The notes below the pieces were generated by a model that did no database searches, was not told the origin of the DNA, and was given only the letters and a program-made list of their open reading frames with translations. Of a DNA stretch of 64,000 nt, positions 1-7,713 are shown piece after piece. A program made the position numbers and the translations under genes. Each line of letters starts with the position of its first letter. The first letter of the stretch is position 1. This stretch comes from a virus, in the IMG/VR virus record IMGVR_UViG_3300043499_000238, positions 1 to 64,000 of that record. One strand, written 5' to 3'.

Positions 1-2
1 CC

Positions 3-431
3 AAGGCGGGTGGCTGGGTCGGGCGCGCCGGGTGGGCGATCTCCCCGAGCATCGAGATGCTCTCCACTGCCACCGAGTACGCCGCCGTCGCATGCTCTGA
101 GTTCCTCCGACGTGGTCGCGCCGTCGCATGGCGCACCGTCGAGCAAGTGGTGGCACTGGCACCCCGTCGCTACGTCGACACCGAGGAGGCAGCCGAGATC
201 AACGACGAGTTCTTCGAGCTGACCCACGTCTACCCGTTGCTCGTGATCGACGGCGTGCAGTTGCTCGGCAGCACCGAGCACGAGGAGCGCGTGCTGTTGA
301 AGGTGCTCAACGAGCGCCTCATCCGCAGGGTCGCCACGATGGTGCTCGTGTCGCCCGCCTCGGCCACGGGAGAGGGCACCTCGGTGCTCATCCAGTTCCT
401 GCTCGCCAACTACCTCGCCGAGATCCTCTGA
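3..431 (+). CDS. DnaC-like helicase loader, C-terminal part
   Basis: The reading frame is open to the window edge, so the 5' end is missing; 142 residues are visible. It probably loads the replicative helicase encoded at 1176. A Walker B-like strand, PLLVIDGVQLLG, is followed by an acidic helix and KVLNERL, as in DnaC/IstB AAA+ ATPases, where an aspartate pair is followed by a helix and arginine-rich segment. The Walker A loop would lie upstream of the window. The stop overlaps the next start as TGATG. The family assignment rests on this motif and on the helicase two genes downstream. Another AAA+ ATPase is possible. Confidence 0.55.
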   Translation, partial: KAGGWVGRAGWAISPSIEMLSTATEYAAVACSEFLRRGRAVAWRTVEQVVALAPRRYVDTEEAAEINDEFFELTHVYPLLVIDGVQLLGSTEHEERVLLKVLNERLIRRVATMVLVSPASATGEGTSVLIQFLLANYLAEIL

Positions 432-880
432 TGCAGGGCGGGGACATCGAGCAGACCGTGTCGTCGCGCTCCGCCGTCACGCTGATGCCGACGATCGTGC
501 CCGGCCTGCCTGACAACAAGCGTCACCGCTTCCGCTCCACCGAGCGCCAAGCCGATGACGCAGTGGCTGGTGTCCGCTTCAACGTGTTGATGCTGAGGTG
601 GATCGAGTCGATGGGCTACCGCAACTCGGTCGCCTTCGAGGTGTGGCACATCTCTCCGCTGACCGACCTGGAGAACGCCATCTTCGACCGGCTGGTCGAG
701 CGCCTCGCCGACTACTGCGAGCGCGGTGTCGTCGCCTGGGAGCACTACTCCGAAGAGATCGCCACCGAGGTGCTGATGGCCTCGCCCCACATCGACACGC
801 TGTACGACGGCGACCACGACAGGGTCGATCGCTGCTGGCGCTTCCGTGGCTACCGTGTCCCGATCAATGGCACGCCATGA
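431..880 (+). CDS. hypothetical protein in replication operon
   Basis: 149 residues, not recognised. The ATG shares its A with the preceding TGA, and the stop overlaps the next ATG, so it is translationally coupled on both sides. The first 40 residues are basic and polar. The rest is helical with many acidic residues (DLENAIFDRLVERL) and ends in an aromatic and Arg-rich segment. Position between loader and helicase genes suggests a replication accessory role, which is inference only. The obvious zinc, ATP-binding or membrane motifs are absent. Confidence 0.7.
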   Translation: MQGGDIEQTVSSRSAVTLMPTIVPGLPDNKRHRFRSTERQADDAVAGVRFNVLMLRWIESMGYRNSVAFEVWHISPLTDLENAIFDRLVERLADYCERGVVAWEHYSEEIATEVLMASPHIDTLYDGDHDRVDRCWRFRGYRVPINGTP

Positions 881-1179
881 CTGAGCGCTTGTGGGGGCAC
901 GATGCGATGCGCATCGAGATCCCCTACGCCGTCGCCAAGATCATCGCCGACCGTGACCACCCGCATCGCGACGAGGTGCTCAACCACATCTCGACAGCAC
1001 TGGAGCAGATGCTCGCCAGCGCTTCGCTGATCGAGCCGACGCCGATCTCCACCATCCTCGAAGGGATCCTTCTCGACGGTGAGGACATGTCGATGGGGCC
1101 GGTGGCCTACATCCGCAAGACGTTCATGTCCGACGTCGAGCGCAGCTTCGCCACCCTCCAGACGGAGCTGGGTCTGTGA
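877..1179 (+). CDS. hypothetical protein in replication operon
   Basis: 100 residues, not recognised. ATG at 877 overlaps the previous stop by 4 bases; a longer open frame exists upstream but would overlap the preceding gene heavily. The protein looks fully helical, with a central EVLNHISTALEQML helix, and no catalytic motif. It sits directly in front of the DnaB-like helicase, whose GTG start overlaps its stop. Confidence 0.65.
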   Translation: MTERLWGHDAMRIEIPYAVAKIIADRDHPHRDEVLNHISTALEQMLASASLIEPTPISTILEGILLDGEDMSMGPVAYIRKTFMSDVERSFATLQTELGL

Positions 1180-2453
1180 GCGTCGAGTCCTCGATCATCA
1201 GCAACATCGTGCGGGGCGGCGGCGACGACGCACTGACCTACCTCCTCGCCCAGGGGATCACCGCCCAGTACTTCACCGAGCAGCGCACCAACGACGCCTA
1301 CGAGTTCCTGCTGGAGGAGTGGAACACCAACGGCGAGGTGCCGAGTCAGGAGCGCTTCGAGCGTCGCTTCCCCAACTTCCGCCTCGTGGTCGAGCCGGAC
1401 CGGCTGTCCGCTCTCGTCGGTGAGCTACGCAACCACTACGCCATCTCGATCGCACGCGAGCGCGTGCCGCGCATCACCGCCCGCTTCGCCATGCCCAAGG
1501 ATCAGTTCGAGCTGGCCCCTGCGATCGGTGAGCTGACCGAGCTGTTGGAAGCACTCAACCTCGCTCGCACCGTCAACGAGGTGGCGCTCATGTCCGAGCG
1601 CATCGACGCATACCTGGAGGCTCTGTTCGCAATGGATGGCAACGAGGTGCCCGGCATCCCCACCGGCTTCGTCTCACTCGACGCCGCCAGTGGTGGGTGG
1701 CAGCCCGAGAACTTCGGTGTGATCGGCGCCGCACCCAAGCGCTTCAAGACAGCGATCCTGACGTGGATGGCACTGGCCGCTGCCCGAGCTGGCTACCGCG
1801 TCAAGGTGGTCACGTTCGAGATGTCCATCAAGGAGCTGATGGACAGGCTCACCTGCTTCGGCTCGCAGGTGAGCTACACGCACATCCTGCGCGGCACGCT
1901 GAGCAAGAACGAGGTGCGCCGCCTCGGTGAGTTCGCCGACGAGTTCAAGGAGTGGAGCGGCGACATCGAGATCGTGCACGACGTGGCCGCAGCGACCACG
2001 CTCGGTGGTCTCTCGGCGATGGTGCGCTCGGGCGAGCGACCCGACCTGCTGATGGTCGACGGCCTCTACCAGATGACCGACGACAGCCGTGAGTGGTCCA
2101 ACGAGACAGCCGCCCTGACCGCCGTGAGCCGTGGCATCAAGCGCCTCGCTGCCACCCAGCAGATCGCCATCGTCGGCACGACACAGGCGCTCACCTCACG
2201 CATCACGCGCTCGCGCGGTACTGAGATGGACTCGCTCGGCTACACCCGTGCGTTCGCACAGGACGCCAACGTGGTGCTCGGCATTGACCGCACCGACATG
2301 CAGACGAACCAGGCGGTGCTCAAAGTGATCGGCGCTCGTGCGATGGCAGGCATCGCCATCACGATCACCGTGGACATGGACAGCGGCACGATCTTCGAGG
2401 GGGGTGAGGTCACCCTTGGCGGGGACGACGGATCCGAGTACGACGACGACTGA
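1176..2453 (+). CDS. DnaB-like replicative helicase
   Basis: 425 residues. It should be the hexameric 5'-3' fork helicase of the phage. The N-terminal 150 residues resemble a DnaB N-domain. The RecA-like core begins near residue 150 with GIPTGFVSLD and a Walker A-type loop IGAAPKRFKTAIL. KT is kept, but the glycine normally before it is Phe. Then come a VVTFEMS strand (as in the DnaB H1a/FEMS motif), Walker B DLLMVDGLYQM, a motif H3-like VGTTQ and an acidic C-terminal tail. GTG at 1176 overlaps the previous TGA. DNA polymerase, primase and SSB genes follow on the same strand. A RadA/Sms-like core is the main alternative. Confidence 0.85.
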   Translation: MSVESSIISNIVRGGGDDALTYLLAQGITAQYFTEQRTNDAYEFLLEEWNTNGEVPSQERFERRFPNFRLVVEPDRLSALVGELRNHYAISIARERVPRITARFAMPKDQFELAPAIGELTELLEALNLARTVNEVALMSERIDAYLEALFAMDGNEVPGIPTGFVSLDAASGGWQPENFGVIGAAPKRFKTAILTWMALAAARAGYRVKVVTFEMSIKELMDRLTCFGSQVSYTHILRGTLSKNEVRRLGEFADEFKEWSGDIEIVHDVAAATTLGGLSAMVRSGERPDLLMVDGLYQMTDDSREWSNETAALTAVSRGIKRLAATQQIAIVGTTQALTSRITRSRGTEMDSLGYTRAFAQDANVVLGIDRTDMQTNQAVLKVIGARAMAGIAITITVDMDSGTIFEGGEVTLGGDDGSEYDDD

Positions 2454-2457
2454 GCAA

Positions 2458-3372
2458 GTGCTGCGCAGCCTCGGCGTGCGCATCACATCGATCGGCTCGC
2501 AGATCCGCGGCCACTGCCCGGTGCACAAGTTCGTCACTGGCCACGAGGACTCCAACCCCTCGTGGGGGATGAACGCCGTCACTGGTGCCTGGCTGTGCTT
2601 CTCGTGCCACGAGACAGGATCACTGCCCACGCTCGTGGAGCTGCTCGGTGGCGACCCCGACAACCTCTCCGAGCTGATCCTCCACAACGCACACGAGCAG
2701 CTCGTCGCCGCCCTCGATGAGACCGAGGTCGAGGAGGTCGAGCCGCAGCCGTACGTGTCGGCGTACGCCTTCAACAAGAACCCGCTGCCGCCGCAGAGGA
2801 TGATCGAGTCGCGTGACCTCGACGTCGACACCTGCACCGAGATGAACATCCGATGGGACAAGGAGGGCCGCTGCTGGCTGCTGCCGATCTACGCCTTCCA
2901 AGGTGCACTGCTCGGTTGGCAGGAGAAGAGCACCGGGTACTTCAACAACGTGCCGAAGGGCGTGATGAAGCGTGACTCGCTGTTCGGCTACCAACTGCTG
3001 ACCGGCACCCAGCAAGTCATCGTGGTCGAGTCGCCACTCGACGCCGCACGCTTCCACCGGTACGGGTACGAGGCGGTGTCCATCTACGGCAGCTATATCT
3101 CCACCGAGCAGATCGAGGCGATCGCCAACGTCGACCCGCGTCAGCGCGTCACCGTCGTGCTCGCCTTCGACAACGACCACGCCGGGCTGACCGCAGCCTT
3201 CTGGTCCTCGCTCCAGTTCCTCGGACTCGGTGTCGACGTCATGTACTTCACCTACCCTGACCCTTCACGCCCCGACGACCCCGGTGACCTCGCACCCCGA
3301 GATCTCCACCGAGGAGTGCGTACAGCGTCCCGCATGATGCCCAAGCCAGTGTGGGTCATTGGACAACGTTGA
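2458..3372 (+). CDS. DnaG-type primase (CHC2 zinc finger plus Toprim)
   Basis: 304 residues from GTG 2458; an upstream in-frame GTG at 2404 would add 18 residues overlapping the helicase. It should make RNA primers for replication. The N-terminal zinc finger is visible as CPVH followed by CFSCH about 28 residues later (CHC2 type). A Toprim domain follows, with VVESPLDAARF (catalytic Glu) near residue 195 and LAFDNDHAG (the DxD pair) near residue 240. It is short compared with bacterial DnaG and has no obvious C-terminal helicase-binding domain, as in other phage primases. The -35 and -10 of the next promoter overlap its last codons. Confidence 0.85.
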   Translation: MLRSLGVRITSIGSQIRGHCPVHKFVTGHEDSNPSWGMNAVTGAWLCFSCHETGSLPTLVELLGGDPDNLSELILHNAHEQLVAALDETEVEEVEPQPYVSAYAFNKNPLPPQRMIESRDLDVDTCTEMNIRWDKEGRCWLLPIYAFQGALLGWQEKSTGYFNNVPKGVMKRDSLFGYQLLTGTQQVIVVESPLDAARFHRYGYEAVSIYGSYISTEQIEAIANVDPRQRVTVVLAFDNDHAGLTAAFWSSLQFLGLGVDVMYFTYPDPSRPDDPGDLAPRDLHRGVRTASRMMPKPVWVIGQR

Positions 3373-3388
3373 ATGATGGTGCTATACT
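3359..3388 (+). promoter_or_regulatory. class I leaderless promoter for 3396
   Basis: TTGGAC (3359-3364), an 18-base spacer containing AACGTTGAATGATGG, and TATACT (3383-3388), followed by 7 bases and then GTG 3396. The -10 to start distance leaves no room for a ribosome-binding site, so the mRNA is predicted to start at the GTG. Confidence 0.65.
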
Positions 3389-3395
3389 CATGGCT

Positions 3396-3593
3396 GTGAC
3401 CCTGACCACCAACCCGCGCAACGTCAAGTACATCAAGCGACCCGCCCCCGAGCCACACCTGTGGGCGTGCGAGCACTGCGACTCCCACGTCATCCTCTAC
3501 GTGCAGCCGGTCGAGGTGTTGCACCGCTGCCTCCGAACGAGGAACACTCGCCGTCTGGTCGAGCGCCCGCTCGGCTGGAAGCGCACCGCATGA
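3396..3593 (+). CDS. small zinc-ribbon-like protein
   Basis: 65 residues. GTG 3396 is chosen over ATG 3390 because it lies exactly 7 bases after the -10 box, as in the other leaderless genes here. A CEHC knuckle near residue 24 and a later HRC could hold zinc. The C terminus is Arg-rich. The stop overlaps the start of the SNF2 helicase by 4 bases, so it may be a small partner or leader gene for it. Function unknown. Confidence 0.65.
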   Translation: MTLTTNPRNVKYIKRPAPEPHLWACEHCDSHVILYVQPVEVLHRCLRTRNTRRLVERPLGWKRTA

Positions 3594-5173
3594 TCCAAGG
3601 CGTCACCCTCCGCAGCTACCAGAACGAGGCCGTCGAGATGATGGTGGCTCGTGGGCGCGCCCTGCTGTCTCTGTGCATGGGTGCGGGCAAGACCGTCACC
3701 TCACTGGCCGCCGTCGAGGAGCTGATGGACGAGGGCGTCGTCGCCCGTGGTCTGGTGATCGTGCCCGCCTCGTTGAAGTACCAGTGGCAGCGAGAGATCC
3801 GACGCTTCACCGGCCGCCACGCACTGGTCATCGACGGCAGCCCGAGCGCACGCAAGAACCTCTACGCCTTCGTGCCCAAGACCATCTACACGATCGTCAA
3901 CTACGAGACGCTGCGCAGTGCCAAGGACTGGAAGTACTGGCGGGACGCCGACTTCGACTTCCTCATCATCGATGAGATCAGCTACTGCAAGTCGCCGACG
4001 GCGCAGCGCACCAAGAAGGTGCGCTTCATGTCGAAGCGTTGCGACGTGGTGTTCGGGCTAACAGGTCAACCAGTGGAGAACAGAGCCGAGGAGCTGTACT
4101 CGATCATGCAAGTGGTCGACCCCATGGTGCTCGGTGACTACCGAGTCTTCGACCGCACGTTCATCGTGCGCGACCACTGGAACAAGCCGGTGCGCTACCG
4201 CAACTTGAAGACGTTGCGCAAGACGATGTCCGACGTGATGTACCGCAAGACGCGCGACGACATCGCCGACCAGTTCCCTCGCCTCGTGAGCACGGTGGTG
4301 CCGTTCGACATGTCAGCGTCGGAGCACAAGCTCTACAACGTCGCTGCGATACACACGCTCGGCCGACTCGCCGAGGCGATGGAGCGGTACGGCCCGAGCT
4401 TCTCGTTGGCACAGCACTACGGCGAGGCCGACGACAACGCAGAGTCGATGAAGATCCGCGGCGACATCATGGCCGGGATGCTGTTGCTCCGGCTGATCGC
4501 CGACGACCCGCTGCTCGTCATCGACTCGGCCCGCCTGTTCGAGGAGAACGTGGACGACAAGGGCCACAGCAAGGTCGGCTCGGCCCTCGCTTACGACTTC
4601 GTCAAGGCCGGGCTGCTCGACCACGTCGGCGAGGTGTCAACCAAACGTCAACTGTTCGCCGAGCTGCTCGCCGACGTGTACGAGGAGGATCCACGCAACA
4701 AGGTCGTCGCCTTCTCGACCTTCAAGGGGATGATCCGTCGGGTGCAGGACGACGTCGCCGACATGACGCGCAGCGTGCAGTTCACCGGGGACATGAACGC
4801 ATGGCAGAAGAGCCAGGCGATGGCGACGTTCAAGGACAGTGACGACTGCCGCCTGTTCCTGTCGAGCGATGCCGGTGGGTACGGCGTCGACCTGCCCGAG
4901 GGCAACCACCTGTTCAGCCTCGACCTGCCGTGGTCGACCGGCGCCTTCGAGCAGCGCGAGGCCCGCATCATCCGCATCAGCTCCGAGTGGGAGCACGTCA
5001 ACCTGATCAGCCTCCAGGCCGCAGGCTCCATCGATGAGCGCATCTACGAGATGATCAACGCCAAGCACGGGGTGAGCGCCGCCTTCATCGACGGCAAGTT
5101 CGACAGCCAGGGGATCCACACCCCGACCCTCGGCTCGCTCACCGCCTTCCTGTCGGCCAACCTTGTGTCGTGA
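3590..5173 (+). CDS. SNF2-family DEAD/H helicase
   Basis: 527 residues, superfamily 2 ATPase that translocates on double-stranded DNA. Motif I is SLCMGAGKT near residue 30, motif II is LIIDEIS, and motif III is GLTGQPVENR. The C-terminal lobe ends with LFSSDAGGYGVDLP-type motif V sequence (written SSDAGGYGVDLP here) and a motif VI-like FEQREARIIR. The compact size without a DNA-binding extension matches phage SNF2 proteins. ATG 3590 overlaps the previous stop. A second SNF2 gene lies at 22847. Possible roles are fork restart, recombination or displacement of host proteins, which the sequence alone cannot decide. Confidence 0.88.
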   Translation: MIQGVTLRSYQNEAVEMMVARGRALLSLCMGAGKTVTSLAAVEELMDEGVVARGLVIVPASLKYQWQREIRRFTGRHALVIDGSPSARKNLYAFVPKTIYTIVNYETLRSAKDWKYWRDADFDFLIIDEISYCKSPTAQRTKKVRFMSKRCDVVFGLTGQPVENRAEELYSIMQVVDPMVLGDYRVFDRTFIVRDHWNKPVRYRNLKTLRKTMSDVMYRKTRDDIADQFPRLVSTVVPFDMSASEHKLYNVAAIHTLGRLAEAMERYGPSFSLAQHYGEADDNAESMKIRGDIMAGMLLLRLIADDPLLVIDSARLFEENVDDKGHSKVGSALAYDFVKAGLLDHVGEVSTKRQLFAELLADVYEEDPRNKVVAFSTFKGMIRRVQDDVADMTRSVQFTGDMNAWQKSQAMATFKDSDDCRLFLSSDAGGYGVDLPEGNHLFSLDLPWSTGAFEQREARIIRISSEWEHVNLISLQAAGSIDERIYEMINAKHGVSAAFIDGKFDSQGIHTPTLGSLTAFLSANLVS

Positions 5174-5192
5174 CTCCGGTCGTTGCTATCGT
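5163..5192 (+). promoter_or_regulatory. class I leaderless promoter for 5200
   Basis: TTGTGT (5163-5168), 18-base spacer, TATCGT (5187-5192) in the context TTGCTATCGTCACC, 7 bases, ATG 5200. It fits the class I consensus but lacks the GTTGAACGAC element in its spacer. Confidence 0.55.
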
Positions 5193-5199
5193 CACCGGG

Positions 5200-5520
5200 A
5201 TGGAGCAACCGTTCGACAGTCAGAACAACGACGACGACGAGGGCAACCCAGCCGGGGGGTACGTGGATGGGGTGGGCCTGCACATTCGGTGGCAGGACGG
5301 CCCGCTCGGGCGCGGTGAGCACCGCTCGGCGCCCAACGGTGCGTTCGTGGAGACCGTGCTCGCCGCCGCCAAGCAGCGGATCCAGTACTACCAGCGATCG
5401 AGGTTCGCCTGCGACGAGAACGCCGAGGCGCTCGGCTTCATCGAGCAGGCACTGATGGTGCTGCACCAGCGCACCGCCCAGCGCGAGGCACGCAAGGTCG
5501 AGGGAACGCACGCCGTCTGA
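5200..5520 (+). CDS. Acb2/Tad1 hairpin-like protein, possible anti-CBASS/Thoeris sponge
   Basis: 106 residues. After a polar N terminus and a HIRWQDGPLGRG segment, two long helices run from PNGAFVETVL to the end. The second carries ENAEALGFIEQALMVL and then RTAQREARKVEGTH. Phage proteins with this layout and an R-T-x-x-R-E-x-R-x-V-E-G-T-H ending are, as far as I recall, placed in the Acb2/Tad1 hairpin family. Some members of that family bind cyclic nucleotide signals and block CBASS or Thoeris immunity. Binding is not shown by sequence. ATG 5200 is chosen because it lies 7 bases after a -10 box; an upstream in-frame GTG exists at 5170. Confidence 0.5.
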   Translation: MEQPFDSQNNDDDEGNPAGGYVDGVGLHIRWQDGPLGRGEHRSAPNGAFVETVLAAAKQRIQYYQRSRFACDENAEALGFIEQALMVLHQRTAQREARKVEGTHAV

Positions 5521-5954
5521 TGCCGCGCCTCACGCCGACACCGAAGCGTGTGCTCACACCGGTCACCCTGCCCGAGTACTTCGCTCACTACCTCGCCGAC
5601 AAGCAGGCGGTCGACGCACTGACCGCCAAGGTCAACGGGATGAAGGCCACGCTGATGGCGTACCTCGAAGAGCACGGCATCGAGAACGAGAAGGGCCACC
5701 GCACACTCGTGGTCGACGGGGTCGGCACGATGACGCGCGAGCAGCGCATCAGCGAGGTGTTCCTCGACACCGTCGCCGAGCGGTGGTTGAAGCGCAAGGG
5801 CAAGCGCGACGAGGTGATCAAGGAGGTCATGGTGGAGGAGTGGGACTTCGACGCCTTCATGGCGCTGCTGTACGAGGAGAAGGTGCCACAGTCCGTGGTC
5901 GACACGTTCTACGAGCGCAACCCAGTGTTCGCATTCAAGGCCAAGCGAGCATGA
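5520..5954 (+). CDS. hypothetical protein, helical
   Basis: 144 residues, not recognised. TGATG overlap with the previous gene. It has two helical halves, the first with alternating Lys and Ala, and the middle GHRTLVVDGVGTM resembles a small beta hairpin as in host-nuclease inhibitor-like or recombination accessory proteins. That resemblance is too weak for a call. The C terminus is basic (FKAKRA). Confidence 0.65.
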   Translation: MPRLTPTPKRVLTPVTLPEYFAHYLADKQAVDALTAKVNGMKATLMAYLEEHGIENEKGHRTLVVDGVGTMTREQRISEVFLDTVAERWLKRKGKRDEVIKEVMVEEWDFDAFMALLYEEKVPQSVVDTFYERNPVFAFKAKRA

Positions 5955-6223
5955 GCCGCTTCGAGGCGTCGGTACGTCAGGTCGACTTCGGTCGCGAGAT
6001 CGAGATCGGTGTCACCGACACCGAGAACCCGTCGAGGCACATGGTCATCCGTGTGCCCGAGATCCACGTCGATGACGTCGCCGAGATGCTGCAGGCTCTG
6101 CTCGATCAGCTCAACCTCCACCGCAAAGGGGAAGACCCCAAGGACATCACGGCGCCGTCGTTCGACCGGCTCGTCGCGGCGTTCGAGGACGAGGTGAAGA
6201 CCTCACGAGGCGACGACGGGTGA
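5951..6223 (+). CDS. hypothetical protein
   Basis: 90 residues, not recognised. ATG overlaps the previous stop by 4 bases. A beta-rich N-terminal half (FGREIEIGVTDTEN) is followed by a helix VDDVAEMLQALLDQLNL and a charged tail. Confidence 0.6.
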   Translation: MSRFEASVRQVDFGREIEIGVTDTENPSRHMVIRVPEIHVDDVAEMLQALLDQLNLHRKGEDPKDITAPSFDRLVAAFEDEVKTSRGDDG

Positions 6224-6375
6224 CCAAGGTGATCGAGCGCCCACCGATCGTCCATCAGCTACGTGAGTTCCGCAACGGCGTGGTCACCACCAAGTGCGGC
6301 AAGGAGGGCAAGGCCGCCGAGCTACCGCACTCCTCGTGGCACGTCGACATCACCTGCGACGAGTGCTCACCGTGA
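6220..6375 (+). CDS. small Cys-containing protein
   Basis: 51 residues from GTG 6220, which overlaps the preceding TGA. Contains a single Cys mid-protein and a C-terminal CDEC knuckle, so it could bind zinc. The stop overlaps the GTG of the next gene. Its size and perfect coupling on both sides argue that it is real. Confidence 0.55.
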   Translation: MTKVIERPPIVHQLREFRNGVVTTKCGKEGKAAELPHSSWHVDITCDECSP

Positions 6376-6833
6376 AGCACGACGCCGCCAAGATGGACGC
6401 CGTCTTCGGCAACGTCGTGGAGAGCATCACCTCCGTTTCCAAATGGCGTGAGCAAGCGACCCCTCCTCCAGAAGTGAAGAGCTGGGACCGCAACCCCGTC
6501 GTGTTGAAGCGCAAGGGCGTGGTCGAGGAGTACTTCGACGTGGCCGCCATGGGCGAGGCGCTCGGGCGTCGCGGCGTGACCATCCGCTCGTGGGAGGAGA
6601 AGGGGTTCCTGCCCAAGGCGTGGTACCGCACCAAGCCACCGCGCCCGTTCAAGAACACCGGCAAGGTCATCGCCGGGCGGCGCCTGTACACGCGCCAGCA
6701 GATCGAGGCGGTCATCGCAGCCGCCAAGGTGTCGCGGGTCTATGATCCCGCCGACAGCCGCATCGCTGATTGGCCTGAGTTCACCCGCCTCGTGCGGGCA
6801 GCCTGGTCGGCGCTGTGGGCATCATCCATCTAG
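6372..6833 (+). CDS. MerR/AlpA-type winged helix DNA-binding protein
   Basis: 153 residues from GTG 6372. The central part reads like a MerR-type recognition region: EYFDVAAMGEALGR (helix-turn-helix), then VTIRSWEEKGFLPKAW, and later GRRLYTRQQIEAVIAAA, the usual wing plus helix that follows the recognition motif. No C-terminal effector domain is visible. Located between nucleic acid enzymes, it could regulate the early operon or act as a replication initiator accessory factor. Confidence 0.6.
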   Translation: MKHDAAKMDAVFGNVVESITSVSKWREQATPPPEVKSWDRNPVVLKRKGVVEEYFDVAAMGEALGRRGVTIRSWEEKGFLPKAWYRTKPPRPFKNTGKVIAGRRLYTRQQIEAVIAAAKVSRVYDPADSRIADWPEFTRLVRAAWSALWASSI

Positions 6834-6849
6834 ACAATGGAGCACAACC

Positions 6850-7710
6850 ATGTTGATCACGAGCAGCGCGAAGAAGGCTGCACCGGCCAAGAAGGCCGCA
6901 GCCCCGGCGAAGAAGACCGCCGCCCCCGCCAAGAAGGCAGCCGCCCGACCGCGGTACGACGACGACGATGACGATGACGATGCGCCACCGCGCAGCGAGC
7001 GACGACGTGCTCGCGAGAACGGTGGTCGTGGACGTGAGGGTGGTGCGAAGAAGTCAGCCGCCAACGGTGCCGCCGCCGCTGCTGCTCGCAGTGGCACGGC
7101 CAAGGCTGGGTGGCGCGAGGCCGACGAGGTGTTCCAGGGTGGCGAGTTCGCCAACAACCTGACGATGAAGGACGGCGAGGAGATCGTCATCCGCTTCCTC
7201 GAAGACCAGCCGTACGCATCGCTGCGCATCCACTGGTTGGACCGCAAGGGCAAGCGCTCGTACCCGTGCCCCGGCGATCGCAAGAAGGACACCGCCAACA
7301 ACGGGTGCCCGCTGTGCGCCTACAACATCAGCTACAAGAGCGAGTCACGGTTCAACGTCGCTGTGCTGACCGACGAGGATCCGGTGGTCAAGTCACTGAC
7401 CGCCACGCCCCGCACCAAGAAGCGCATCCAGAGCCACGCCGACTCCAAGCACGGCCCGCTGTCTCGCAAGTACTACTTCTACCGACGCACCGGTACGAAG
7501 TTCGACACCGAGTACACGTTCGAGGTGGCACGTACCGTCAATGACGTCAAGGAGGACTACCCGGGCGTCTACATCCCCACCGAGGAGGAGCTGGCCGAGC
7601 TGGTGCTGTTCACCACCGAGCAGGCGAACAAGGAGTTCGCACCGCTCAGTGAGATGCGCAAGGTCGCTGCCGAGATCGTGTCCGGCGAGGACGAAGACGA
7701 CGACGAGTAG
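6850..7710 (+). CDS. gp32-like single-stranded DNA-binding protein
   Basis: 286 residues. Residues 1-36 are tandem AAPAKKA-type Lys/Ala/Pro repeats, followed by a run of eight aspartates and an Arg-rich linker. The core (about residues 90-260) has EIVIRFLEDQPY and CPGDRKKD, and NGCPLCAYN gives a Cys-x2-Cys zinc knuckle, as in T4 gp32-like phage SSBs. An acidic tail, EDEDDDE, closes the protein, as expected of SSBs that recruit partners. It lies directly before the DNA polymerase. The histone-like N-terminal tail recurs in two other proteins here (55178 and 46678). Confidence 0.7.
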   Translation: MLITSSAKKAAPAKKAAAPAKKTAAPAKKAAARPRYDDDDDDDDAPPRSERRRARENGGRGREGGAKKSAANGAAAAAARSGTAKAGWREADEVFQGGEFANNLTMKDGEEIVIRFLEDQPYASLRIHWLDRKGKRSYPCPGDRKKDTANNGCPLCAYNISYKSESRFNVAVLTDEDPVVKSLTATPRTKKRIQSHADSKHGPLSRKYYFYRRTGTKFDTEYTFEVARTVNDVKEDYPGVYIPTEEELAELVLFTTEQANKEFAPLSEMRKVAAEIVSGEDEDDDE

Positions 7711-7713
7711 CCC

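Noticed and set aside
6910-6990. Apparent low-complexity repeat in the SSB gene
   Set aside because: It is coding for Ala/Lys/Pro repeats and an Asp run within a clear gene, not a separate DNA repeat element.
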